Part shown: piece by piece, positions 50,105 through 58,028 of the stretch
Position numbering within the stretch: the stretch's first letter is position 1
Layout: each line of letters begins with the position of its first letter
Origin: Sphaerisporangium rhizosphaerae
GTDB lineage: Bacteria; Actinomycetota; Actinomycetes; Streptosporangiales; Streptosporangiaceae
Direction: 5' to 3'
Length of the DNA stretch: 64,000 nucleotides
NCBI RefSeq assembly: GCF_042665155.1
Contig: NZ_JBHTCG010000026.1
Coordinates: 60,748 to 124,747, forward strand
The notes under the pieces: model-generated
The model's database searches: none
Seen by the model: only the letters and a program-made list of their open reading frames with translations
Told to the model about the DNA's origin: nothing
Translations under genes and position numbers: made by a program

Positions 50105-50994
50105 TTTCCTCCGACGCCCCTCAGCCCCTTTGCCGGGGCACGACGGGCGAACAGATACACGAGAAGGATGGGGACCATGCAGAGCATCACCGTGGCCGGC
50201 GGTCCGTCTTGATCAGACGGAGGCGATCGGGAGGAAAGTCGCCTCGGGGGGCGCCATCGACGGCCATGGCCTCCTACGGCTCCGGCGTGATGCCACGCAT
50301 CACCCCGGACGGCACGAGTCCGGAGACCGGCAGCGCGAACGGCTCATACGAACCTTTCCGAAAAGTTTCGAGTCCGTTTCCGAAACGTGTCGGCTACGTG
50401 GACAGTAAGGGGCGGTGGACATCGAGATCAACGGTCGGGAGGCAGAGCTGCCAAACCGTTATTCGCCGCAGAAGTATAGGCATCGGAACGTCGCTGATGA
50501 CACCTCTGATGCTCACAGAAGTGCGCTGAGACGACGAGCGAAGGACGGCGCCGCCGTCCGAAAGTTTCAGAGACGCGCGGAAACCGGGCGCCGGACACGG
50601 GTCGAGCGCGTCGACAGCCGATCGAGAGACGCCCCGCCTGGCGAGGTCCAGGGAACGACCGGGTGCGAGTGTGCGTCACTCCGATCGAGGAGCACTCGAT
50701 CGGCTCTGCCGCATGTCACCCGCTCTCGGTGACCCATGCGGGCGGCGATGGCCCGACGGGATGGCGCAGCGGCAGGCGGGTTCGCGGCATGCGGCGAGAT
50801 TTCTCCAGCGGCTGTGCCGAGTGGCGTGCTAGAGGTTCAGGGTTAACACGATCACGCTTTTAATTGACGGATGGGAGGCTTTTTGCGAATCTCTCGTTCT
50901 CCATTTGCCCGTGGTTTTTTCGTGGCCTTTGTCCTACCATGAGCGCGTGGCCGTGATCGGTAAGCGTATTCGCCGTGTTCGTCGACGCCGTGAA
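50105..50994. other. 890-bp intergenic region between GH3 and glycosyltransferase genes
   Basis: Short frames here lack the G/C-rich third position of real genes, so I call none. It contains GTTTCCGAAAC (50376-50386, palindrome), GAAAAGTTTC (50360-50369) and CCGAAAGTTTCAG (50558-50570), similar to the box upstream of the mannanase gene. The stretch 50845-50935 is AT-rich with T-runs and contains TTGACG (50864-50869) and GAATCT (50887-50892) 17 bp apart, a weak promoter candidate for the glycosyltransferase. Confidence 0.55.
50360..50386. promoter_or_regulatory. paired GAAA/TTTC boxes upstream of the GH3 gene
   Basis: GAAAAGTTTC (50360-50369) and the palindrome GTTTCCGAAAC (50376-50386) lie 256-282 bp upstream of the GH3 start. 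TTTCCGAAAAG and TTTCCGAAACG also form direct repeats here. They resemble hemicellulase operators; the binding protein is unknown. Confidence 0.4.
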
Positions 50995-52122
50995 ATGGGT
51001 TCCGTCATACTCCCCCCGCTGGGACAGGTGGCGGACTCGCCCACTGGCACCCCCTCTCACCAGGCACAACGCGCCCCTGATCCCATTCCGGTGAGCGTCG
51101 TGTCCGAGTCGTCTTTCACCGTCCGGGGCCACGGAGTGCACAGTGTCTTCGAGGAGAGCCTGCGCGCGATAAAGCGAATGCCGGATTTCCGGAGGGTTTC
51201 CGGATTGCGTGCCTGCCGTAAAGACGTGGTCCTTCACGTGCACACCATGGGCCCGTTCGCGGCGCTGCGGATGATGGTTCATCGCGGTCCGGCGCTCATC
51301 AGCGCCCACGTCACCCCCGAGACGCTCATCGGCAGCATCAAGGGCGCCCACCTCGTACGCGGACTGGTCGAGCGCTACATGCGCGGCGTGTTCGACCTGG
51401 CCACGATCGTGCTGTCGGTCAGCAAGGCCACGACCGCGGAGCTGGAGCGGCTCGGCGTGCGAGGTCCGATCGTCCTGATGAGCAACGCCATCGACGAGGC
51501 CCGCGTCCGCCCGCTGGTCGCCCGCCGCGAGGAACTGAGGCGAGGGTTCGGCTGGGACGGCCGCATGGTCGTGCTCGGCGTCGGGCAGGTGCAGCCGAGG
51601 AAGGGCGTGGAGGAGTTCGTGGCCTGCGCCCGCGCCCTGCCGCACGTGCGGTTCGTCTGGGTGGGCGGCATGCAGTTCGGCATGCTGTCCGAGGCCCGGC
51701 ACGACCTGACGCGCCTGCGCGAGACCGCCCCCGGCAACGTGACGTTCACCGGCCTGGTCCCCCGGGAGGAGGTCTTCGCGTACTGCGCGGCGGCCGATGT
51801 GTTCTTCCTGCCGTCCAAGCACGAGACCTTCGGACTGGCCACGCTGGAGGCCGCCACCGCCGCGCTGCCCGTGGTGGTGCCGGACCTGCCGTGCTACCGC
51901 GACTGGCTGAAGGACGCCTACCTGCACGCGCGGACGGTGCCGGAGTTCGCCGAGCTGCTCGGCGGCCTGGAGGACCCCGAGGTGCGCGCCACCTGGGCCG
52001 GGCTCGCCTCCGCGGCGGCCGCCGCCTACGATTCCCGGACGCTCGTGGACGGCCTGCGCGACGCCTACCTCCTGGCCGCCGCCCGTCACCGCGGCCGGCC
52101 GGCCTCGGCGCCGGACAGGTAG
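50995..52122 (+). CDS. GT-B fold glycosyltransferase (family 4 type)
   Basis: A protein of about 375 aa. The N-terminal part has SVVSESSFTVRGHGVHSVFEES, a GHGVH motif also seen in diacylglycerol glucosyltransferases, and VVLHVHTMGPFAALRMM. The C-terminal half has VVLGVGQVQPRKGVEEFV, FTGLVPREEVFAYCAAADVFFLPSKHETFGLATLEA with the donor-binding E-x7-E. It probably adds a sugar to a membrane lipid or surface glycan. The start is uncertain: ATG 50995 is used, but GTG 50947, ATG 50905 or GTG 51092 are open and none has a good ribosome-binding site. Its 3' end overlaps the isomerase gene by 37 bp. Confidence 0.8.
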   Translation: MGSVILPPLGQVADSPTGTPSHQAQRAPDPIPVSVVSESSFTVRGHGVHSVFEESLRAIKRMPDFRRVSGLRACRKDVVLHVHTMGPFAALRMMVHRGPALISAHVTPETLIGSIKGAHLVRGLVERYMRGVFDLATIVLSVSKATTAELERLGVRGPIVLMSNAIDEARVRPLVARREELRRGFGWDGRMVVLGVGQVQPRKGVEEFVACARALPHVRFVWVGGMQFGMLSEARHDLTRLRETAPGNVTFTGLVPREEVFAYCAAADVFFLPSKHETFGLATLEAATAALPVVVPDLPCYRDWLKDAYLHARTVPEFAELLGGLEDPEVRATWAGLASAAAAAYDSRTLVDGLRDAYLLAAARHRGRPASAPDR

Positions 52123-52886
52123 CGGCGCAGGCTCCTCGCCTCCCCGGCGAGCATCCCCGGGTCGTCGCCGGGCACGAACTCCAGCAGGGCGGACATCGGC
52201 CGGCCCGTCGAGGCGAGCAGGCCCGCGACCTCCCGCCACAGCGCCGCCCGGTGGTCCAGCGGCCACCGCTCCCGCGGCGTCGGCCACCAGCTGAACACGT
52301 GCACCGCGTCCACGCGGTCGAGCACGGCGCGCAGCCCGTCCAGCGCCCGCTCGTCGGGCATCCCGTTGGGCGGCTGCCAGTACGTGCGCAGCCCCGGGAC
52401 CTCGTCCAGCATCGCCCTGGCCGAGCCGGCGTCGTCGGTGAGCGTGCCCGAGTGGTACTCGGTGGCGACGGTGAGGTCACCGGCGCTGTCGACGCACCGC
52501 TTCAGCGCGTCCAGCGTCCTGCGGCGTCCGGCCGGCCCGGCGTCCGCCGAGGCCCGGTCGCCGGCCCACACCCGCACGCGCCGGGCGCCGAGGGCGCGGG
52601 CCGCGGCCAGCACCCGCCGCCACACCCGCCGGTCCTCCCGCGGGTCGGCGATGGCGCCCGCGCGGTAGTACGACCCGAGGGACGGCACCTCCAGGCCGGC
52701 GGCGCGGGTGGCCTCGGCCACGCGGGCCGCCTCCGCCTCGTCGCCGAGCGGGATGTGGGCGTCCTGGCCCCATTCGATCTGGGCGAGCCCGGCCCGCGCG
52801 GCCAGCGTGATGACGCGGTCGGCGGACAGCGCCCGGTAGGTGACGCTGCACACCCCCGCCGTGAGCGGCGGCCCGCCGCCGCTCAT
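52086..52886 (-). CDS. sugar phosphate isomerase/epimerase-like TIM-barrel protein
   Basis: A 266-aa AP-endonuclease-2-type barrel: TAGVCSVTYRALSADRVITLAARAGLAQIEWG at the start, LGARRVRVWAGD, ATEYHSGTLTDD (metal-ligand Glu/His), VHVFSWWP and LLEFVPGDDP. Related enzymes isomerise or epimerise sugars and inositols. It is the last gene of the six-gene importer operon, overlapping the DUF624 gene by ATGA, so it probably processes the imported sugar. Its 3' end overlaps the convergent glycosyltransferase. Confidence 0.88.
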   Translation of the reverse strand: MSGGGPPLTAGVCSVTYRALSADRVITLAARAGLAQIEWGQDAHIPLGDEAEAARVAEATRAAGLEVPSLGSYYRAGAIADPREDRRVWRRVLAAARALGARRVRVWAGDRASADAGPAGRRRTLDALKRCVDSAGDLTVATEYHSGTLTDDAGSARAMLDEVPGLRTYWQPPNGMPDERALDGLRAVLDRVDAVHVFSWWPTPRERWPLDHRAALWREVAGLLASTGRPMSALLEFVPGDDPGMLAGEARSLRRYLSGAEAGRPR

Positions 52887-53575
52887 GCCGCCACCCGCCC
52901 GGCGGGCAGCAGGGGGGCGACGACGAAGCGCGTGGTGGCCCACCCGGCGTACAGCAGGGGCGAGCACAGCACCAGGCCGCCGGCGACCGGCCTGGCCAGC
53001 ACGACGGCCGCCGCCAGGGCGAGCACGGCGACCGAGGCGGCGGCGAGGTACCAGCGCCGCGCCACCAGGTACAGGCACGGCAGGACGGCGTCGCGCGTGC
53101 GCGCGAACCGGCCGGGCGGCGGCTCGGCCGCCAGCACCAGCACGGCGACGACGGCCGCCATGACCAGGACGGCCGCGGTCACGAAGAACGGCACGAGCGC
53201 CGGGCTCCACGGCGTGCCCGCGACCGCGGCGACGTCCACGGCCAGCACGCCGACGGCGGCGAGCCCGGCCGTCCAGGCGGCCAGCGCCGTGGGCGCCGCC
53301 CGGCGGTAGGTGCGCCAGAACGTGCCGGCCACCCGCGCGGACCCCTCGCCGATCCCGGCGAAGCAGCCGAACGCCCCGGCCAGCGCCGGCGCGCACACCG
53401 GCGACAGCATGGCGAACAACGGCCAGGACGCGAACGGGTCGCCTACCAGCGCCAGCGCGATGACCAGCGGCGCGCAGGCGACGGCCAGCAGGAGGTTGGT
53501 CATCAGCGCGGTGTACACGCCGGCGAACACCGTGTCGTAGGTGGCCTGCCGGGCCGGCCGTAGCAGCCTGCGCAT
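52883..53575 (-). CDS. DUF624 (YesL-like) membrane protein
   Basis: A 230-aa protein with about five hydrophobic segments. The start MRRLLRPARQATYDTVFAGVYTALMTNLLLAVACAP and later GEGSARVAGTFWRTYRRAAP match DUF624/YesL, a family commonly encoded beside sugar ABC importers. Its function is unknown, perhaps permease assembly or transport control. ATG 53575 has AAGGGG eight bases upstream; GTG 53584 overlaps the permease stop but has no room for a ribosome-binding site. Confidence 0.88.
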   Translation of the reverse strand: MRRLLRPARQATYDTVFAGVYTALMTNLLLAVACAPLVIALALVGDPFASWPLFAMLSPVCAPALAGAFGCFAGIGEGSARVAGTFWRTYRRAAPTALAAWTAGLAAVGVLAVDVAAVAGTPWSPALVPFFVTAAVLVMAAVVAVLVLAAEPPPGRFARTRDAVLPCLYLVARRWYLAAASVAVLALAAAVVLARPVAGGLVLCSPLLYAGWATTRFVVAPLLPAGRVAA

Positions 53576-53580
53576 CGTGC

Positions 53581-54507
53581 TCACCCCTTCAGCCCGCTCG
53601 TGGCGATGCCGCGGATGAAGTAGCGCTGCCCGAACAGGAAGAGCACCAGGATGGGCAGCACCGACAGCACCGCGCCCGTCATGATCATCGCGTACTCCGA
53701 CTCGTACTGGCCGACGAACGAGCGCAGGCCGAGCTGCACGGTCCACAGCTCGTTGCTGGTCAGGTAGATGAACGGCCCCATGTAGTCGTTCCAGGTGGTG
53801 ACGAAGGTGAGCAGGGCCAGGCTGGCGAGCGCCGGCTTGGACAGCGGCAGCATGACGCGCCGGTAGATGCCGTACTCGCTCAGCCCGTCGATGCGCGCGG
53901 CCTCGCACAGCTCGTCGGGGATCGAGGTGTAGTACTGGCGCATCAGGAAGACGCCGAACGCGCCGAACGCCTGGATCAGGATGATCGACCAGTAGGTGTC
54001 GGTCAGCTCGGCCCGCCGCATCATGATGTACTGCGGCACCATGTAGGCCTGCCACGGCACGGCGATGGTCGCGATGTAGGCCAGGAAGAGCGCGTCGCGG
54101 CCGGGGAAGCGCACCTTGGCGAAGCCGTAGGCGGCGAAGCTGCCGGTCAGCACCTGCAGGACGGTGATGGCGGCCGACAGCAGCACCGAGTTGCCGAGGT
54201 AGGTCAGCATCGGGACGCGGTCCCAGATCTCGGCGAAGTTCGACCAGCGCGGCTCGCGGGGGATCCACTCGAGCGGGATGGTGAACACCTCGTTGTCGCG
54301 CTTCAGCGACGCCGACACCATCAACCCGAACGGGACGAGCACCAGCAGCGCCACGGCGGCGAGGGCGGCGTACGCCAGCGCCGCGCGCAGCGGGCCGGGC
54401 CGCGCGCCGTCGCCGGCCGTGCGCGCCGGTCGCCGCGCGGCGCCGTCGTCCGCCCCGGGCCGATCGGGCGCGGCCGTCGCCGTGGGGAGGCCGTCCGGCA
54501 GGGTCAT
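53581..54507 (-). CDS. carbohydrate ABC transporter permease (MalG type)
   Basis: A 308-aa protein with six helices after a Pro/Ala/Arg-rich cytosolic leader (about 45 residues). The EAA loop ELCEAARIDGLSEYGIYRRVMLPLSKP contacts the ATPase. It forms the importer core together with the preceding MalF-type permease, with which it overlaps by ATGA. No ATPase gene is present; in actinomycetes a shared MsiK-type ATPase usually serves such importers, which is assumed here. Confidence 0.94.
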   Translation of the reverse strand: MTLPDGLPTATAAPDRPGADDGAARRPARTAGDGARPGPLRAALAYAALAAVALLVLVPFGLMVSASLKRDNEVFTIPLEWIPREPRWSNFAEIWDRVPMLTYLGNSVLLSAAITVLQVLTGSFAAYGFAKVRFPGRDALFLAYIATIAVPWQAYMVPQYIMMRRAELTDTYWSIILIQAFGAFGVFLMRQYYTSIPDELCEAARIDGLSEYGIYRRVMLPLSKPALASLALLTFVTTWNDYMGPFIYLTSNELWTVQLGLRSFVGQYESEYAMIMTGAVLSVLPILVLFLFGQRYFIRGIATSGLKG

Positions 54508-55445
54508 CGCACTCGCCTCCGCTCGTTGAACCGGAACTGGACCACGGTCACGGTGAGCACGATCGCGAAGAGCACGAGCGCGATGGCCGAGGAGTACCCG
54601 AAGTGGCCCTCGACGATCCCCTCCCGGTACACCAGCTGCGACAGCACCAGCGTGCTGCGTCCCGGCCCGCCCTTGGTCATCACCACGATCAGGTCCAGCA
54701 CCTTGAAGCTCTGGATCGTCAGCATGACCAGGACGAAGAACGTCGTGGGCCGCAGGCACGGCAGGGTGATGCTCCAGAAGCGGTGCCAGGCGTTCGCCCC
54801 GTCGACCTTGGCGGCCTCGTGGTACTCCACCGGGATCGTCTGCAGCCCCGCCAGGTAGAGCACCATGTAGTAGCCCATGTCCCGCCACACGCTGGTGGCG
54901 ATCACGGCGGGCATCGCCCAGGTGGTGCTGGCCACCCACCGGGGCGGCTCGGCCACGCCCAGCGCCTGGAGGAGCTGGTTGACCGGGCCCGCGTCCGGGC
55001 TGAACAGCATGTTCCACACGACCGCGACGGCGACCAGCGAGGTGATGTAGGGCAGGAACGCCACGGTGCGGAAGAACCGCGTCCCGCGCACCTTGCTGTT
55101 CAGCGCCAGCGCCATCGCCAGCGCCGCCACCAGCGTCAGCGGGATGTGGCCGGCGGCGTAGTACAGGGTGTTCAGCAGGGCCACCCGCACGGTCTGGTCG
55201 CCGAGCAGCCGCCGGAAGTTCGACAGCCCCACCCACTCGGGCGCGCCGTAGGAGTCCCAGTCCATGAAGGCGAGCGCGAACGCCGCCAGCACCGGCACCA
55301 GCGTGAACACGGCGAAGCCGATGAAGTTGGGCAGGATGAAGCTCCACCCCACCACCGTGCCCCGCCAGGGCCGTCGCCGGGCGGCCGCCGGCCCTGGCGG
55401 GTCGTGCGGCGCCACGGGCGGGGGCCGCGTCGTTGCGTGGATCAT
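54504..55445 (-). CDS. carbohydrate ABC transporter permease (MalF/UgpA type)
   Basis: A 313-aa protein with six helices (first: GWSFILPNFIGFAVFTLVPVLAAFALAFMDWDS) and the EAA motif EYHEAAKVDGANAWHRFWSITLPCLRP. It imports a sugar or oligosaccharide with its MalG-type partner and the upstream binding protein. ATG 55445 has AAGGA upstream; the frame is open further to 55475. Confidence 0.94.
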   Translation of the reverse strand: MIHATTRPPPVAPHDPPGPAAARRRPWRGTVVGWSFILPNFIGFAVFTLVPVLAAFALAFMDWDSYGAPEWVGLSNFRRLLGDQTVRVALLNTLYYAAGHIPLTLVAALAMALALNSKVRGTRFFRTVAFLPYITSLVAVAVVWNMLFSPDAGPVNQLLQALGVAEPPRWVASTTWAMPAVIATSVWRDMGYYMVLYLAGLQTIPVEYHEAAKVDGANAWHRFWSITLPCLRPTTFFVLVMLTIQSFKVLDLIVVMTKGGPGRSTLVLSQLVYREGIVEGHFGYSSAIALVLFAIVLTVTVVQFRFNERRRVR

Positions 55446-55520
55446 TGCGGTCCTTCGTGCGGGTCCGGCGGGCACATCGGAGGGTGACCGGAGGCCGGCC
55501 GGGCATGGGCCGTCACCGGG

Positions 55521-56825
55521 TCAGTTCAGGACTTCGGTCTTCACCCGGTCGTTCATGGCGCGCAGGCCGTCGTCGACGGACTTCTCGCCGACCATGATGA
55601 GCTGGTGCTCCTCGTTGAGGATGGTGTCGACGTCGGAGCTCTTGTCGCTGACCGGCATCTCCAGCACGACCTTGTCCGGCGCGAACGCCTTCTTCGACAG
55701 CGCGTCGGACGGCATGCCGTCGAGGGAGAAGTAGGCGTCGGTGATCTCCGGGGCCTGCAGCGCCGGCACGACGCCGACCTTGACGATGGCCTGCGCGCCC
55801 GCCCGGCTCGCGGCGAACGCGACGAACTTCCTGGCCGCGTCGGCGTGCTCGGACCTGCTGTTGACGGCGAAGGCGGTCGGCGCGCCGAAGGTGGTCACGC
55901 CGGTGGCGCCGGGGCGTTGCGGCAGGGGGGCCAGGCCCCAGTCGACGTCGGTGGCGCCCTTCTTCTTCGCCTGGATGACGCCCGCGGCGTACCAGGTGCC
56001 CATCGGCATCATCGCCGCCGCCCCGGTCTCGAACATGGTGCGATAGTCGGAGTGCTGGGAGGTGGCGGTGCCGAAGTCGAGCACCACGCCCTCCTTCTGC
56101 AGCGCCAGGGCCATCTTGTACTGGTCGGCGAAGAAGCCGTAGTCGCCGCCGAGCTGGTCGCCGCCGGTCTGGGCCGCCGCGATGGCCTGGACGACCGACC
56201 GCCAGGTGTGGTGGTAGGCGCCGTAGACCTTCTTGGCGCCGTCGCCCTTGGTGAGCCGCCGCGCGAGCGAGGCGTACTGGTCCCAGGTGAGGGCCTCGGG
56301 CTGCGGCAGGCCGGCCTCCTTGAAGTACTTCTTGTTGTAGTAGAGCAGCCAGAAGTCGTGGCGGAACGGCAGCGCGTAGTACTTGCCCTGGAGGTCGTAG
56401 GCGGGCAGGCCCGCGAGCTTGGCGCCGTCGGGGGCCTTGGCCAGGTCGGTGACCTCCAGGAGCTGGCCGCGGCTCGCGTGGCGCGCGTAGTCGGTGAGCG
56501 TCTTCATCGCCAGCACGTCGGTCCGGTCGCCGCCGGCGAGCATGGTGGTGACCTTCTCGGAATAGTCGTCGGCGGGGATGTCCAGCGGCTTGACCGTGAT
56601 GCCGGGATTGGCCTTCTGGAAGGCGTCGAAGAGCGCGCCGAACTCGGTGTTCTTGGCGAGGCTCCATCCGGCGACGGTGAGCGTGACCTTGCCGTCGCCG
56701 CTCTCCTGACCGCCGCCGGAGCCGCAGGCGGCGAGGGGGAGGGCGAGCGCGGCCACGGCGGCCAGCCATCCCGCGAGACGTCGCCGCGCGCCGCCGGGCC
56801 TTGCTGAGGTGGTGGCTGTGCTCAT
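55521..56825 (-). CDS. carbohydrate ABC transporter solute-binding lipoprotein (family 1)
   Basis: A 434-aa lipoprotein: basic start, hydrophobic signal and lipobox LPLAAC (acylated Cys about residue 34), then the family-1 fold with VTLTVAGWSLAKN, FDAFQKANPGITVK, PFRHDFWLLYYNKKYFKEAGL and GAAAMMPMGTWYAAGV. It captures the sugar at the outer face. The substrate is unknown; the aromatic residues of the cleft (W, Y) suit an oligosaccharide. It is the second gene of the operon, 38 bp after the dehydrogenase. Confidence 0.94.
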   Translation of the reverse strand: MSTATTSARPGGARRRLAGWLAAVAALALPLAACGSGGGQESGDGKVTLTVAGWSLAKNTEFGALFDAFQKANPGITVKPLDIPADDYSEKVTTMLAGGDRTDVLAMKTLTDYARHASRGQLLEVTDLAKAPDGAKLAGLPAYDLQGKYYALPFRHDFWLLYYNKKYFKEAGLPQPEALTWDQYASLARRLTKGDGAKKVYGAYHHTWRSVVQAIAAAQTGGDQLGGDYGFFADQYKMALALQKEGVVLDFGTATSQHSDYRTMFETGAAAMMPMGTWYAAGVIQAKKKGATDVDWGLAPLPQRPGATGVTTFGAPTAFAVNSRSEHADAARKFVAFAASRAGAQAIVKVGVVPALQAPEITDAYFSLDGMPSDALSKKAFAPDKVVLEMPVSDKSSDVDTILNEEHQLIMVGEKSVDDGLRAMNDRVKTEVLN

Positions 56826-56863
56826 CGATCCGGGTCTCCTCTCGGTCGAGCCGGTGCGGGGCT

Positions 56864-57880
56864 CTAGGCGCCTGTCGCGAACGCGGCGGGGGTGACGGCG
56901 GCCCGGGGCGGCCGGCCGGTCAGGTAGCGCTCGATCTCGTCGAGCGCGCTCTCGCTCATCCGCCGGGTCTCCGCTCCGAGCGACCCGGCGACGTGTGGGG
57001 TGATCATGACGTTGGGCAGGTCGTACAGCACCGATCCGGCCGGCAGCGGCTCGGGGTCGGTGACGTCGAGGATCGCGTCCAGCCGGCCGGCCGCGCACTC
57101 GCGTTCCAGGGCGGCGGTGTCCAGGACGGCGCCGCGGGCGGTGTTGATGACGGTCACGCCGTCGCGCAGCCGCGCCAGCTCCTCCGCTCCGATGAGGTGG
57201 CGGGTGGAGGGCAGTGCGGGGACGTGCAGCGTGAGCACGTCGCAGCGGCGCAGCAGCTCCGGCAGCTCCACCGGGCGGGCGCCGGCCGCCCGCACCTCGG
57301 CGGGGGAGGCGTAGGGGTCGGCGACCAGCACGTCGAGCTCCAGGTCGCGCAGCCGTTCCACGACGCGGCGCCCCACGCGGGAGAAGCCGACGACGCCGAC
57401 GGTGCGGCCGCGGTTGGACAGTTCGCCGCGGCGGGCGGCGTAGGACCAGTCGTCGCGGTGCCGGCGGGCGTCCTGGGCGAGGAAGGGCGCCTTCTTGCCG
57501 GCGAAGATGACGGCGGCGAGGGTGAACTCGGCCACCGGGATCGCGTTCTCGTCGGCGGCGTTGGTCACCAGGATGCCGCGGCGCCAGACCTCGTCGGTGA
57601 CGAACGAGCGGACGGTGCCGGCGCAGTGGAAGACCGCTCGCAGCCGGGGCGCGTCGGCGAGGCGCTCGGCCGTCAGCGGGGGGCAGCCCCACGAGGTCAC
57701 CAGCACCTCCACCTCGCGCAGCCGGCGCCGCGCGCGGGCGGCGTCCAGGTCGTCGGTCAGGGCGGGCTCGCCGAGTTCGACCAGCTCGCGCAGCCGCCGG
57801 AGCTGTGGCTCGTGGAACTGCACCCGGTAGTGGGCGGGGTCCATGACCAGCAGGGCCTGCGGGCGTCGTCGGTCGGTCAC
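56864..57880 (-). CDS. D-isomer-specific 2-hydroxyacid dehydrogenase
   Basis: A 338-aa enzyme with the NAD fold GRTVGVVGFSRVGRRVVERL, catalytic Arg in INTARGAVLDTAAL, Glu in DVTDPEPLP and His in MITPHVAGS. It reduces or oxidises a 2-hydroxy/2-oxo acid with NAD(P)H; the acid is unknown. GTG 57880 has GAAGGGAA upstream. As first gene of the importer operon, 19 bp behind a LacI-type operator, it probably acts on the degradation route of the imported sugar acid. Confidence 0.92.
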   Translation of the reverse strand: MTDRRRPQALLVMDPAHYRVQFHEPQLRRLRELVELGEPALTDDLDAARARRRLREVEVLVTSWGCPPLTAERLADAPRLRAVFHCAGTVRSFVTDEVWRRGILVTNAADENAIPVAEFTLAAVIFAGKKAPFLAQDARRHRDDWSYAARRGELSNRGRTVGVVGFSRVGRRVVERLRDLELDVLVADPYASPAEVRAAGARPVELPELLRRCDVLTLHVPALPSTRHLIGAEELARLRDGVTVINTARGAVLDTAALERECAAGRLDAILDVTDPEPLPAGSVLYDLPNVMITPHVAGSLGAETRRMSESALDEIERYLTGRPPRAAVTPAAFATGA

Positions 57881-57898
57881 GCGCGGGTTCCCTTCGTC

Positions 57899-57914
57899 TG
57901 GGAAGCGCTTACCA
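57899..57914. promoter_or_regulatory. LacI-type operator TGGGAAGCGCTTACCA
   Basis: A 16-bp near-palindrome (one mismatch) with AGCGCT centre lies 19-34 bp upstream of the dehydrogenase start at the head of the six-gene sugar operon. It differs from the CebR box, so a different repressor is expected. Confidence 0.65.
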
Positions 57915-57936
57915 GTGCGCCGATCATGTCCGGTCA

Positions 57937-57997
57937 TGACAATCATGTCAACGGTGTGTTATGCACAAGAAATCACAACTTCTGATCACTTCTGATC
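57937..57997. promoter_or_regulatory. TGACA-N4-TGTCA dyad and tandem ACTTCTGATC repeats upstream of the DUF2264 gene
   Basis: TGACA-ATCA-TGTCA lies at 57937-57950. Two exact 10-bp repeats ACTTCTGATC follow back to back at 57978-57997, 32 bp before the DUF2264 start. DeoR-type repressors often bind such direct repeats. The regulator gene at 59953-61071 has TTCGATCAACAACGATC in its own upstream region (about 61093-61115, read on its strand), a similar spacing of GATC motifs. The pairing is inferred. Confidence 0.5.
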
Positions 57998-58028
57998 GAT
58001 ATGCGCACGAGGTGCCGAGGAGGCGTCC

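Noticed and set aside
50415..50732. 105-codon frame in the GH3-glycosyltransferase gap
   Set aside because: Third codon positions are not G/C biased like its neighbours, there is no convincing ribosome-binding site and no recognisable domain.
50740..50800. tRNA-like string with GGCGCAGCGGCAGGCGGGTTCGCGGC
   Set aside because: It contains GGTTCG, but no seven-base acceptor stem or proper anticodon arm can be drawn.
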